Positions 8,933 through 17,729 of a stretch of 64,000 nucleotides of DNA are shown piece after piece. Numbering within the stretch: the first letter of the stretch is position 1; each line of letters opens with the position of its first letter. This stretch comes from an uncultured Eubacteriales bacterium (GTDB lineage Bacteria; Bacillota; Clostridia; Christensenellales; Aristaeellaceae): assembly GCA_902800625.1 (NCBI GenBank), contig CADCFG010000006.1:1-64000 (forward strand), written 5' to 3'. The notes under the pieces are model-generated. The model searched no databases. It saw only the letters and a list, made by a program, of their open reading frames with translations, and was not told the origin of the DNA. A program made the translations under genes and the position numbers.

Positions 8933-9589
8933 TTACCGGGCCTCCTTGACGAAGCCCGCCTTGTAGAGCGCCGCGCCGATCGCGCCGGTCAGCACCGTGG
9001 AAACGGCCATCTCCACCAGGCCGTTCACGCCCACCGCGGCCACGATATAGGCGAAAAACGCGCGGCCGGCCATGCCCTTGACCATCGTGGGCATGCCGGA
9101 GAAGAACCAGACCAGCGTGGACATGAACAGCAGCGTGTTCAAAAACGCCGCCAGGAAGCCGGTGATGGAGCAGCCAGCGTAGACATTGATCTTCCCGCGC
9201 AGCGCCCTGAAGATATAGCCCAGCGCCAGGCCGTCGATCAGGCGGGAGCCGAAGCGGTGGATGAACATCAGCACGGGGCTGGCGCCCTCCTGCATCAGCG
9301 CGATGCCCAGGCCGCTGGAGCCCATGATGCCGAAGCACTGCAAAAAGCTGATCAGGCCGAACGCGCCGCCGATGATCGCGCCGCCCTTCGGGCCGACGGC
9401 GATGGCCGCGATGGCCACGGGAATCATGTTGAAGGTGATGGAGAGGCCCGCCGGCATGGGAATGTTCCACAGCCCCAGTACGATCTCCAGGGCCAGGAGC
9501 ATGGCGAGGATGGTGAAGTCGCGCATGGTCAGGCCGAGGACGACCTTCTTCGCGGCGCGGGCAGAGTTGACATTGGAATTCTTGTTCAT
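8933..9589 (-). CDS. ECF transporter S component, probably pantothenate
   Basis: The 218-residue membrane protein has about six hydrophobic segments and the layout of a substrate-binding S component of an energy-coupling factor transporter. S components bind one vitamin and share a common EcfAAT module encoded elsewhere. A positively charged N-terminus (residues 1-16) precedes the first helix. Specificity cannot be read from the helices alone. The inference of pantothenate comes from the coaX gene 15 bases downstream in what looks like a two-gene operon. GGAGG lies 8 bases before the ATG. An alternative would be another vitamin such as folate or a queuosine precursor. Confidence 0.8.
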   Translation of the reverse strand: MNKNSNVNSARAAKKVVLGLTMRDFTILAMLLALEIVLGLWNIPMPAGLSITFNMIPVAIAAIAVGPKGGAIIGGAFGLISFLQCFGIMGSSGLGIALMQEGASPVLMFIHRFGSRLIDGLALGYIFRALRGKINVYAGCSITGFLAAFLNTLLFMSTLVWFFSGMPTMVKGMAGRAFFAYIVAAVGVNGLVEMAVSTVLTGAIGAALYKAGFVKEAR

Positions 9590-9694
9590 CTTTCTTACCT
9601 CCGTTCGAGTTCTTGGCGCATCGCGCCATTGGATACCCTACAGAAATGGTTACGGGGTTCCCTGTTCGGTTCCGGTCCGGATACCGACGGGGCT

Positions 9695-9722
9695 ATTATA
9701 CCATATTTGTCTGCAAGGGCAA
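9695..9722 (-). promoter_or_regulatory. promoter of the ECF-coaX operon
   Basis: On the minus strand TTGCCC (9717-9722) and TATAAT (9695-9700) are 16 bases apart. The roughly 100-base leader to the ATG at 9589 is long enough for a regulatory RNA, but I recognise no riboswitch in it. Confidence 0.6.
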
Positions 9723-9756
9723 AGCACATAATGTTAAAAAGATTTACTTGTATTGC

Positions 9757-9785
9757 TTGTAAACCGGCACAAAGCAGACTATAAT
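9757..9785 (+). promoter_or_regulatory. promoter of the cupin gene
   Basis: TTGTAA (9757-9762) and TATAAT (9780-9785) are 17 bases apart. The AAGGAGGG ribosome binding site follows about 60 bases downstream. Confidence 0.6.
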
Positions 9786-9858
9786 GATCGTGTAAGGCCT
9801 ACCAAATGTGGTTCAACATTCCCCATAGGTGGTTTTACCAGCATAAGGAGGGATTTGA

Positions 9859-10200
9859 ATGATTACCCGTAGCGAGGAACAATCCCACAGCATCCGCGAA
9901 TTCATGCGCGGCGGCAAGAAGTACGTGGAGCACACCCTGCTCTCGGCGCAGCTGCCCGAGCGCGTGCGCATATTCAACATTCTCACGCTGATCCCCGGCG
10001 CGTCCATCGGCTATCACGTCCACGAAGAGGAGACGGAGCTGTTCTACATCATCGAGGGCAACGGCCGCGTGCAGGACGACGACGCCTTCTTCGACGTATC
10101 CGCCGGCGACTGCATGGCCACCTTCAGCAGCCACGGCCACGGCGTGGAGAACACCGGAGACACCAACCTGGTGATACTGGCGTGTATCGTCAAGGATTGA
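9859..10200 (+). CDS. single-domain cupin protein
   Basis: This 113-residue protein is one small beta-barrel cupin. The first cupin motif is visible as GYHVHEEETELFYIIEG (two histidines and a glutamate that normally bind a metal), and the second as DCMATFSSHGHGVENTGD. Proteins of this size in Clostridia are mostly uncharacterised and may be sugar isomerases, small-molecule sensors or dioxygenase-like enzymes. No function is assigned. AAGGAGGG lies 8 bases before the ATG. It is a single-gene unit with its own promoter and a shared terminator downstream. Confidence 0.82.
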   Translation: MITRSEEQSHSIREFMRGGKKYVEHTLLSAQLPERVRIFNILTLIPGASIGYHVHEEETELFYIIEGNGRVQDDDAFFDVSAGDCMATFSSHGHGVENTGDTNLVILACIVKD

Positions 10201-10260
10201 ACAATCGCCAGTAAAAAGGCCTCCCCATCGCGACGGGAAGGCGCCTCCGTATATACGACA

Positions 10261-10290
10261 AAAGGGACGACCCTTGTGGGTCGTCCCTTT
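10261..10290. terminator. bidirectional terminator between cupin and BspA-like gene
   Basis: A perfect 13-bp stem (AAAGGGACGACCC with its complement) closes on a four-base loop, flanked by A-rich sequence on the left and TTTGTC on the right. It can serve both converging genes. Confidence 0.8.
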
Positions 10291-10304
10291 GTCATGCCTT
10301 ATCG

Positions 10305-13300
10305 TCAGTCGTTCACCACGGGGTTGCCGTTTTCGTCCAGGGTGAAGCTGCCGCCCATGGTGCTCAGGCCGGTGGGACCGGTGCCATCCAGGTCCTCCAG
10401 CTCCTCGCCCTCGTCGAAACCGCCGTCGGTTCCGTCGGAGGGCGTGCCCACGCCGTACAGGCCGTCGCCGTGCATCGGCACTTCGGCGTAGGTCATGCCG
10501 TCCACATCCACGAAATTGGCGGGATCGGCCAGGATCTGGTCCAGGTCGCCGGGGTTCTCCATGGCGGAGACAAACAGCGCGGTGGCGCCGGGCACTTGAG
10601 CAGTGTCGCCCTCGCCGTCGCCGGAGAGATCCTCCAGCGGCTGCAGGTGCAGCACCAGGCCCATCGGCCAGCCGCTCTGCGGCAGGGGCTGCGCCTCGGG
10701 CAGCGCCACGGTCTCGCCGCTCGCATTCTCCAGCGCGGCGCCTTCCTCGCCCTCGGTCACGGCGCGCACCCGCACCCGATAGGCGGGCGTCAGGGGCTTG
10801 TACATCATCAGCGCGTTCTGCTCGCGCTCTGACAGGACCGCAGCCTCAGACTGCTCCACGCAGATATCGTAGGCGGCCACTTCCAGCACGTCGGAGCCCA
10901 GCTCCACTTCCAGCTCGTCCACGGGCGCGTCCACGGCCTCGCCGTCGCCCAGGTCGCCCGTCTCGCCTTCGACAGTGCCGACGACAGCGGTCTCTTCCTC
11001 GTCCTCCAGCGGGATCTCCGCCGCCAGGGAGGCCAGCGGGATGGTCACTTCAGCGTTCTCCACCGTGTAGATGATGTTGCTGTAGCCCAGGCCGGTCAGC
11101 GTATCCACCAGCGGCATGGTCAGCCGCAGGTGCAGCTCGTCATACTGCTCGCGCTCGCCGTCGTCCAGCAACATCGTCTCGCCCGTTTCGTTGTCCGTCA
11201 GCGGGTCGGCGATGATGGTCAGCTGGCGGACGGCCTGCGAGCCGTCCTCCGTGTCGGGAGTGTTGTCGTACAGCACGAAGGAAGAGGGATTGCCCTCCGC
11301 GTCAAACAGCACGGTGCCGTAGTCCTGTTCGCCCAGCACCAGCTTGCCCTCGTCGGAATCGAAGCTGTCGCCCTCGGATGTCTCGTCCTCATAATCCTCG
11401 CCGGACTCGCCCTCGCCGTCGTCGAAGCCGCTGTAGCTGTAGCCGCCGCCGCTGGAGCTGGTGCTCGCGCTCACGCCGGAAGCGATGTTCAGGATGCGGA
11501 AGGAGCTTTCGCGGCTGCCGGTATAGTTGCCGATGCCGGTCAGCTTCACGGTGGCGGTGCCGGGCTGGATGTTGTCCTTGTACTCGGCCTTGAAGTCCAC
11601 GTCCTTCTTGAGCACGTTCTTGCCGTAGCGCAGGGTGATGGCCGGCTCCACCTTCTGGCCGGTATAGCGCTGGTTTCCGATGGTCACCAGGCCCACGTCA
11701 GAGGTGTTGATGCTCTTGGGCTCGATGGTGAAGTACTCCTCCAGCACCTGCACGTCGTAGTTGGTGCCGGCGTCGATGGTGCCCTGCAGGATGCGGTACT
11801 TGCCCGCGTCCTCGCCGGTTTCACGGGCGAGCTTGCCGGTGATCTTGTCGCCGGACAGCAGGCCCTTCACCTTGCCGGTGTAATTCTTCGGGTTGGCCGC
11901 GCCGTAGGTCTTCTTCTGGCCCGCGGTGGGGGTGATGATCAGGGGCTTGGGCTCGATGGTGGCCGACAGGGACGTGGTGGCTTTCTTGCCGTAGAGGTCC
12001 GCGTCGTTGCCGCCCAGCGTCAGGGTGACTTTCACGGTGCGCTTGCCCGCGTCCGCCTTGTCATAGCTGGCGGAGATCTTGGAGATGTTCAGATCCAGGC
12101 CGTGGGTATCCTCGATGGCGAAGCTGCTCTTGCTCAGCTTCACGTTGCGGGTCTTGTCGTACACCTTGCTCACTGCAGAGCCGTTGTACTTGATCTTCAG
12201 CTTCGGCAGCTCCGCGCCGCAGATGGTGCACTTGCCTTCCTTGTAATCGTGCTCGCCGTTGGCGCGCACAGTGCCGCCGGACACGCCCGACAGGGTGCCG
12301 GTGCAGGAATTCACGGTGCCGTTGTTGGTGAAGGTGCCGCCGTTGGAAACGGTGCCGAAGTTGGTCAGCGTGCCGGTGTTGGTCAGGGTCGCGCCGGCCT
12401 CCACGGAAACGCTGTGGCCCTCGGCGACGGTGAAATCGCCCAGGCTCAGGCTGGCGGGGTTCTCCTGCACGTTGTTCTTGGTCACGATGATGTCGGTCAC
12501 CGCCATCGGCAGGGTCGCGGCCGCGGGAACGGCGTCGCCCTCCTTGTCGTTGTGGGTGATGGTGGTGCCGCCGGTCAACGTGGTGTTCCCGGTGCAGCGC
12601 AGCACCAGGGTGGTCAGCTTGTCGCACTTGTCGATGATATTCAGCGGCGAGGCCTGGCCGTCCAGCGGGCGCAGGGCGTCCGGCAGGGTCAGGCTGGTCA
12701 GCTCGGGACACTCCGCAAAGGCATTGTCGCCGATGGTCTTCACCGTGGCCGGAATCACCAGGCTCACCAGGGTCTTGTTGCCCTTGAAGGCGTCCGGCGC
12801 GATGGCCACCACCTTCGCCGCGCCGCTTTCAAAGGTGTCCGGCACGATCAGGTTCGCGTCGGAACCGCTGTATGAGAGGATGGTGGCCTCGGTCTTTTCC
12901 GGGTTCAGCTTGTAGGTGTAGGGGGCCGCTTCCCTGGTCAGGCTCTCGGCCTTGTAGGTGGCCTTGTAGGTCACGTCCGCGGTGACCGCCTCGATGCCCT
13001 TGGTGGCGTCGGCGGCGTTCACCCACTTGTCAAAGGTATAGGTGTTGTCCGCGTCGGGTTCCTTGGTGGGGTTTTCCGGCAGGGCGATCTTGTCCGCCGC
13101 CGTGCCCGCCTCGTATTCGATCGCTTCCTTTAATACGGTGGTGCCGTCCTCGTCCACGAATGTGACCTTGTACGCGGTCAGCTTCGCGATGGGCTCGGTC
13201 TTTGTCTGCTTGCACACCGTGCAGGTATAGGTCATCACGCCCTCGGCCGTGATCGTCGCCGGGGTGGTTTCCACGCCCGCGTCCCAGGTGTGGTTGCCGG

Positions 13301-14237
13301 TAGCCTTGATCTCGGTGCCGGGCGTGATGATCTGGTTGCAAAGCGTGCACACCTCGTCGCCGGTGTAGCCCGGCTCGCCGCAGGTGGCTTCCTTGGCGCC
13401 CTGAAGCTCGGTCTTGTGCTTGCTGGGGTCGATCTCAATATCCTCGGTCTTGGTCTCGTTGCACCTCGTACATGTGTAGGTTCTGACGCCCTTGTTGGTG
13501 CAGTTGGGTTCCGTAGTGACTACGCCCTCGTCCCAGGCGTGGTTGCCTGAATCAATTGGAAGAATCCATTTATCTTCTGTAGTTTGTTCGTCATTTCCAC
13601 TTTCGTCCGCAAAGAAGTGATTGCACTTCGTGCAGTGATAGTGCGCTGTCATGCCCGTTGCGTTACAGGTTGGTGTCACTGCCTCGACCAGCTCAAGCGA
13701 ATGACCGGATGCAGAATCGCCCGTTTTAGTCTCACGGCTGATTTGTGCGTTACAAACTGTACAATAAACCACTGCTTCGTAGCTGCCCGCTTGTGTACAG
13801 GTCGCAGAAACCTCGTTCTCTTTCACAGCTTCGCCGGAAACATGCGACTCGGATTGCGTTTCGTTACAGACACTACAAGTGCGCGTATGATTTGAGCCAC
13901 CTTCCACCGGCGACCACGAGCTCCAACTGTGAGCCACTGTTTCTGTTGCACCACAGACACTACAAGTGCGCGTATGATTTGTGCCACCTTCCACCGGCGA
14001 CCACGAACTCCAACTGTGGGCCTCTGTCTCTGTTGCACCATCACCACTGGTACATGAGCGCATATGGTTATTGTCATCTGATTTTGTCCATTCACTCCAT
14101 GTATGCGTATGCTCCGGCTCTACCTCCCCCGCCAGCGCGCTCGCGCCGCACAGCAGCAGCGCCAGGCACAGCGCCAGCGTCAGCCACAGCGCCAGGGCCC
14201 GACTGTTGTGGTTTCGATTGTTCCTGCTTTTGTTCAT
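10305..14237 (-). CDS. large secreted BspA-like surface protein
   Basis: This 1310-residue protein starts with a signal peptide (KSRNNRN, then ALWLTLALCLALLLCGASALAGE). Next, from about residue 40 to 345, come repeats with paired cysteines (RTCSVC, YTCTRC, HYHCTKCNH). An InlB B-like repeat follows (YKVTFVDEDG), then a leucine-rich segment of the BspA type (VIPATVKTIGDNAFAECPEL), MBG-like domains (LIITPTAGQKKTYGAANPK) and an acidic C-terminal region. No LPXTG motif or SLH domain is seen, so the protein is either released or bound by other means. I moved the start to 14237, because AGGAGG lies 8 bases before that ATG and the signal peptide begins there. The role is probably adhesion or mucin/carbohydrate interaction, an inference from domain content. 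Confidence 0.8.
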   Translation of the reverse strand: MNKSRNNRNHNSRALALWLTLALCLALLLCGASALAGEVEPEHTHTWSEWTKSDDNNHMRSCTSGDGATETEAHSWSSWSPVEGGTNHTRTCSVCGATETVAHSWSSWSPVEGGSNHTRTCSVCNETQSESHVSGEAVKENEVSATCTQAGSYEAVVYCTVCNAQISRETKTGDSASGHSLELVEAVTPTCNATGMTAHYHCTKCNHFFADESGNDEQTTEDKWILPIDSGNHAWDEGVVTTEPNCTNKGVRTYTCTRCNETKTEDIEIDPSKHKTELQGAKEATCGEPGYTGDEVCTLCNQIITPGTEIKATGNHTWDAGVETTPATITAEGVMTYTCTVCKQTKTEPIAKLTAYKVTFVDEDGTTVLKEAIEYEAGTAADKIALPENPTKEPDADNTYTFDKWVNAADATKGIEAVTADVTYKATYKAESLTREAAPYTYKLNPEKTEATILSYSGSDANLIVPDTFESGAAKVVAIAPDAFKGNKTLVSLVIPATVKTIGDNAFAECPELTSLTLPDALRPLDGQASPLNIIDKCDKLTTLVLRCTGNTTLTGGTTITHNDKEGDAVPAAATLPMAVTDIIVTKNNVQENPASLSLGDFTVAEGHSVSVEAGATLTNTGTLTNFGTVSNGGTFTNNGTVNSCTGTLSGVSGGTVRANGEHDYKEGKCTICGAELPKLKIKYNGSAVSKVYDKTRNVKLSKSSFAIEDTHGLDLNISKISASYDKADAGKRTVKVTLTLGGNDADLYGKKATTSLSATIEPKPLIITPTAGQKKTYGAANPKNYTGKVKGLLSGDKITGKLARETGEDAGKYRILQGTIDAGTNYDVQVLEEYFTIEPKSINTSDVGLVTIGNQRYTGQKVEPAITLRYGKNVLKKDVDFKAEYKDNIQPGTATVKLTGIGNYTGSRESSFRILNIASGVSASTSSSGGGYSYSGFDDGEGESGEDYEDETSEGDSFDSDEGKLVLGEQDYGTVLFDAEGNPSSFVLYDNTPDTEDGSQAVRQLTIIADPLTDNETGETMLLDDGEREQYDELHLRLTMPLVDTLTGLGYSNIIYTVENAEVTIPLASLAAEIPLEDEEETAVVGTVEGETGDLGDGEAVDAPVDELEVELGSDVLEVAAYDICVEQSEAAVLSEREQNALMMYKPLTPAYRVRVRAVTEGEEGAALENASGETVALPEAQPLPQSGWPMGLVLHLQPLEDLSGDGEGDTAQVPGATALFVSAMENPGDLDQILADPANFVDVDGMTYAEVPMHGDGLYGVGTPSDGTDGGFDEGEELEDLDGTGPTGLSTMGGSFTLDENGNPVVND
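13866..14039 (-). repeat. two near-identical 87-bp repeats inside the BspA-like gene
   Basis: Two consecutive 87-bp units (13866-13952 and 13953-14039) encode a 29-residue module beginning HSWSSWSPVEGG and ending TRTCSVC. They differ at only a few bases, which suggests recent duplication. Confidence 0.75.
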
Positions 14238-14289
14238 ATGCTTTGCCTCCTGTTCGATGGCATAGTTCACCCATTTCAACTCATTTCTA

Positions 14290-14318
14290 ATTCTACGTCC
14301 CGGCCGGGATTCCTGCAA
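14290..14318 (-). promoter_or_regulatory. probable promoter of the BspA-like gene
   Basis: On the minus strand TTGCAG (14313-14318) and TAGAAT (14290-14295) are 17 bases apart, about 50 bases upstream of the ATG at 14237. The 304-bp intergenic region 14238-14541 holds only this and the divergent GH94 promoter. Confidence 0.4.
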
Positions 14319-14437
14319 ACGATCCGGGAATTCAGGGAATTGTCGGGTAATCGCCCCAAACCCGCCACAATTCGGCCCGTTTCCCTCATATAGATAAGGA
14401 AATTTTCAAATCCGGGAGAAATATGCCGGTTTACCCC

Positions 14438-14466
14438 TTGATTTTTCCGGTGATTCACGATAATAT
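14438..14466 (+). promoter_or_regulatory. probable promoter of the GH94 gene
   Basis: TTGATT (14438-14443) and TAATAT (14461-14466) are 17 bases apart and lie about 75 bases before the start codon. Confidence 0.5.
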
Positions 14467-14499
14467 AGACGTAACGGAACAGGGTTTTGTTCCAAAGTC

Positions 14500-14513
14500 C
14501 TAAATCGTTTTAG
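14500..14513. promoter_or_regulatory. possible LacI-family operator
   Basis: CTAAATCGTTTTAG is an imperfect palindrome with a central CG, the shape of LacI/GalR-family operators. It lies about 35 bases downstream of the proposed GH94 -10 box, a position where a repressor would block transcription. Confidence 0.35.
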
Positions 14514-14541
14514 AAACCCATCAAAAAGAGGAGGCACACCC

Positions 14542-16934
14542 ATGGAGTACGGCCATTTCGATGACCTGGCGCGGGAGTATGTCATCACCCGCCCCGACAC
14601 CCCCTCGCCCTGGATCAACTATCTGGGCAGCGAGACCTTCTTCACCCTGATGAGCAACACCAGCGGCGGCTACAGCTTCTACAAGGACGCCCGCATGCTG
14701 CGCATCACCCGTTATCGCTACAACAACGTGCCCACCGACGCCGGCGGACAGTATTTCTACATCAATGACGGTGGCAGCCTGTGGACGCCCGGCTGGATGC
14801 CCGTGAAGGCGAAGCTGGACAGCTATGAGTGCCGCCACGGCCTGGGCTACACCCGCATCACCGGCAAAAAGGACGGCCTCAAGGCCGAGCAGCTGTCCTT
14901 CGTGCCCCGCGGGGTGGACGCCCTGGTGACCCGCGTGCAGCTGACCAACGAGTCCGCCGCCGCCAAGGACGTGAGCCTGTACAGCTTCATCGAGTTCTGC
15001 CTGTGGAACGCCCAGGACGACTCCACCAACTTCCAGCGCAACTTCTCCACCGGCGAGGTGGAGATCGAGGGCAGCGCCATCTACCACAAGACCGAGTATC
15101 GCGAGCGCCGCAACCACTTCGCGGTCTATGCCGTGAACAGCAAGATCGACGGCTTCGACACCGACCGTGCCTCCTTCATCGGCTACTACAACGGCTTCGG
15201 CGAGCCGGACGTGCCCACCCAGAACCAGAGCAAGAACACCGTGGCCAGCGGCTTCGCCCCCATCGGCAGCCACTGCCTGAAGCGCAATATCAAGCCGGGC
15301 GAGACCGTGTCCTTCATCTTCGTGCTGGGCTACTGCGAGAACCCGGACGATCAGAAGTTCATCGCTCCCAACGTCATCAACAAGGCGCCCGCCTACGCGC
15401 TTCTCAATCAGTTCAAGACCGACGCGCAGTTCGAGGCCTCCTTCGCCGAGCTGAACGCCTACTGGGCGGAGCTGCTGTCCACCTTCGAGGTCGACAGCGG
15501 CGACGTGCGCGTGGACCGCATGGCCGGCCTGTGGAACCAGTACCAGTGCATGGTCACCTTCAACATGAGCCGCAGCGCCAGCTACTATGAGAGCGGCATC
15601 GGCCGCGGCATGGGCTTCCGCGATTCCACCCAGGACCTGCTGGGCTTCGTGCACCTGATCCCCGCCCGCGCCCGCGAGCGCATCCTGGACATTATCAGCC
15701 GCTGACCAAGCGGGGCAACAACGACATTGGCTCCGGCTTCAACGACGACCCGCTGTGGCTGATCTTCGGCGTTGCCGCCTACATCAAGGAGACCGGCGAC
15801 GTGTCCATCCTGAAGGAAATGGTGCCCTTCGACAACGACGAGAAGCTGGCCCAGCCGCTGATGGAGCACCTGCGCCGCAGCATCCACTACACGCTGGAGC
15901 ACCTGGGCCCCCACGGCCTGCCGCTGATCGGCCGCGCCGACTGGAACGACTGCCTGAACCTGAACTGCTTCTCCACCACCCCCGGCGAGAGCTTCCAGAC
16001 CACCGAGAACAACGAGTCCGGCGCGGCGGAATCCGTGTTCATCGCCGGCATGTTCGCGGGCGTCTGCCCGGATTACGAGATCCTGTGCCGCCTGTACGGC
16101 TGGACGGACGAGGCCGAGCAGGTGGGCGGCTGGTATGACGCCATGGAGAAGGCCATCCTCACCGCCGGCTGGGACGGCGAATGGTTCGTGCGCGCCTATG
16201 ACGCCCTGGGCAACAAGGTGGGCAGCCATGAGTGCGACGAGGGCAAGATCTATATCGAGCCCCAGGGCTTCGTGGTCATGTCCGGCGTGGGCGTGAAGGA
16301 GGGCTATGCCCAGAAGGCCATGGATTCCGTGGAGAAGCACCTGCTCTCCGAGCACGGCGTGGCCATCCTCACCCCGCCCTACACCCGCTATCATGTCGAA
16401 TTGGGCGAAATCAGCTCCTATCCCCCGGGATACAAGGAGAACGGCGGCATCTTCTGCCACAACAACCCCTGGATCGCGCTGGCGCAGGCCCGCCTGGGCC
16501 ACGGCGGCAAGGCGTTCGACATCTATCGCCGCACCTGCCCCGCCTGGATCGAGGACCAGGAGCTGCACTACACCGAGCCCTATGTCTACAGCCAGATGGT
16601 GGCCGGCCCCTACGCGCCCCACTTCGGCCAGGCCAAGAACAGCTGGCTGACCGGCACCGCGGCCTGGAGCTTCTACACCATCAGCCAGGGCATCCTGGGC
16701 ATCAAGCCGGACTATGACGGATTGAAGATCGACCCGTGCCTGCCCAAGGAGCTGACGGATCTGCACCTGGTGCGCAAGTTCCGCGGCAGTACCTACAACA
16801 TCCACATCGTCAACAAGGCCGGCGACGAGAAGGGCAAGCTGACCCTGACCTGCGACGGCGTGAAGATCGACGGCGACACCATCCCCGCCGACAAAGCCCC
16901 CGCGACCCACGAGGTCGAGGCGGTGCTGGCGTAG
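14542..16934 (+). pseudogene. cellobiose phosphorylase (GH94) broken by a frameshift deletion
   Basis: Two frames together encode a GH94 phosphorylase, which splits cellobiose with phosphate into glucose-1-phosphate and glucose. The first frame (14542-15705, 387 residues) holds the N-terminal sandwich domain and the start of the catalytic barrel, ending after ARERILDI with a premature TGA. The second frame resumes at about 15693 with QPLTKRGNNDIGSGF and runs to 16934, including the catalytic aspartate region GRADWNDCLN. Compared with the usual family sequence about 13 residues are missing at the join, so roughly 40 bases (3n+1) were lost. The 2.39 kb span is otherwise full length and well conserved, which suggests a recent lesion or an assembly error. 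AGGAGG precedes the ATG. A fragment starting at 15801 could be translated but would lack half the enzyme. Confidence 0.85.
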
Positions 16935-16950
16935 TCGGCAGGACTGATAT

Positions 16951-16985
16951 GAGGGAGCTTTCGCAAGAAAGCTCCCTCGTGTTTA
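16951..16985 (+). terminator. terminator after GH94
   Basis: A perfect 12-bp stem (GAGGGAGCTTTC with its complement) closes on a GCAA tetraloop at 16963-16966 and is followed by GTGTTTATT, 16 bases after the stop codon. Confidence 0.8.
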
Positions 16986-17048
16986 TTGAAAGTGTCTTTC
17001 GCCGCCCGATAATGCCCGCCCCTTTGGAGAAGGCTCGTGGGAGCTGCG

Positions 17049-17597
17049 TTATCTGTACAGTATGTACTCCATCGAATCCTCGGTCCGGCCGTCCCGGGTG
17101 TCAAACGGGATGGTCTTGACGTACTCAAAGCCGCACTTCTCGATCACCCGGCGGGAGCGGTCGTTGCAGGTGAAGTGGCCGACAGTGACGAAGTCCAGTC
17201 CCACGTCGTCGAACAGCCAGCGGATCACTTGCTTCACCGCCTCGGTCATAAGCCCCCGTCCCCAGCAGTCCTTGCTCAATACGTAGCCGATCTCCCGTCC
17301 CCGCTTTTTCGCCAGGTCCAATTCGCTATAGCGGCTCTCCACATAGGTCTCGATGCCGATGGAACCGACCACCTTCCCCTGGTATTCCAGGGCGAAGGTC
17401 TTTTTCTCGTCCATGAACATATGGAGGATTCGCCTGGATTCCTCGATGCTCCTGTGGGCCGACCAGCCCGCCATCCGGCCCACGCCCTCCACCCGGGCGT
17501 ACTCGTAGAGGTCGTTAAGGTCGCTCTCCCGCCAGGGCCGCAGGGTCAGGCGCTCGGTACGCAGCACGACGCCGGTGATGTCGATGGGTGCGTTCAT
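17049..17597 (-). CDS. GNAT-family N-acetyltransferase (RimJ/RimL type)
   Basis: The 182-residue protein begins with LRTERLTLRPWRESDLNDLYEY, the typical opening of ribosomal-protein-type acetyltransferases. The acetyl-CoA binding region is around EIGYVLSKDCWGRGLMTEA (residues 105-123), and the late motif NDRSRRVIEKCGFEYV follows. It transfers an acetyl group from acetyl-CoA to an amino group; the substrate is unknown. AAGGAG lies 8 bases before the ATG. It stands alone, convergent with GH94, and its upstream region holds the hairpin repeat and heptamers that end the next gene. Confidence 0.87.
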   Translation of the reverse strand: MNAPIDITGVVLRTERLTLRPWRESDLNDLYEYARVEGVGRMAGWSAHRSIEESRRILHMFMDEKKTFALEYQGKVVGSIGIETYVESRYSELDLAKKRGREIGYVLSKDCWGRGLMTEAVKQVIRWLFDDVGLDFVTVGHFTCNDRSRRVIEKCGFEYVKTIPFDTRDGRTEDSMEYILYR

Positions 17598-17651
17598 GGA
17601 TTCAACTCCTTCCGGCGCTGCGCGCCCCCCTCAGGGATGGGGGCTTTGAGC

Positions 17652-17693
17652 GGGCGCCGCAACGGCGCCCCTGCCAAGACCAGCGCGGCGGCC
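17652..17693. repeat. dispersed GC-rich hairpin repeat, copy 2
   Basis: GGGCGCCG-CAA-CGGCGCCC (17652-17670) is followed by CTGCCAAGACCAGCGCGGC. Compared with the copy at 4227 the stem bases changed on both sides together, so the hairpin is conserved rather than the exact sequence. Confidence 0.6.
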
Positions 17694-17694
17694 T

Positions 17695-17729
17695 CTATCC
17701 CTATTCCCTATTGCCTATTCCCTAATTCC
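17695..17729. repeat. heptanucleotide array TATTCCC/TAATTCC
   Basis: Five seven-base units run directly into the end of the UPF0210 gene, whose TAG stop codon (17722-17724) lies inside the array. Confidence 0.75.

Noticed and set aside
9590..9694. Riboswitch in the ECF-coaX leader
   Set aside because: The leader is long enough, but I could not match it to a known riboswitch core, so no claim is made.
13866..14039. Possible CRISPR-like repeats
   Set aside because: The two 87-bp units are in-frame protein repeats encoding a cysteine module.
15801..16934. Independent second glycosidase gene
   Set aside because: It is the C-terminal half of the same GH94 enzyme in a shifted frame; homology continues upstream to 15693 without a start site.
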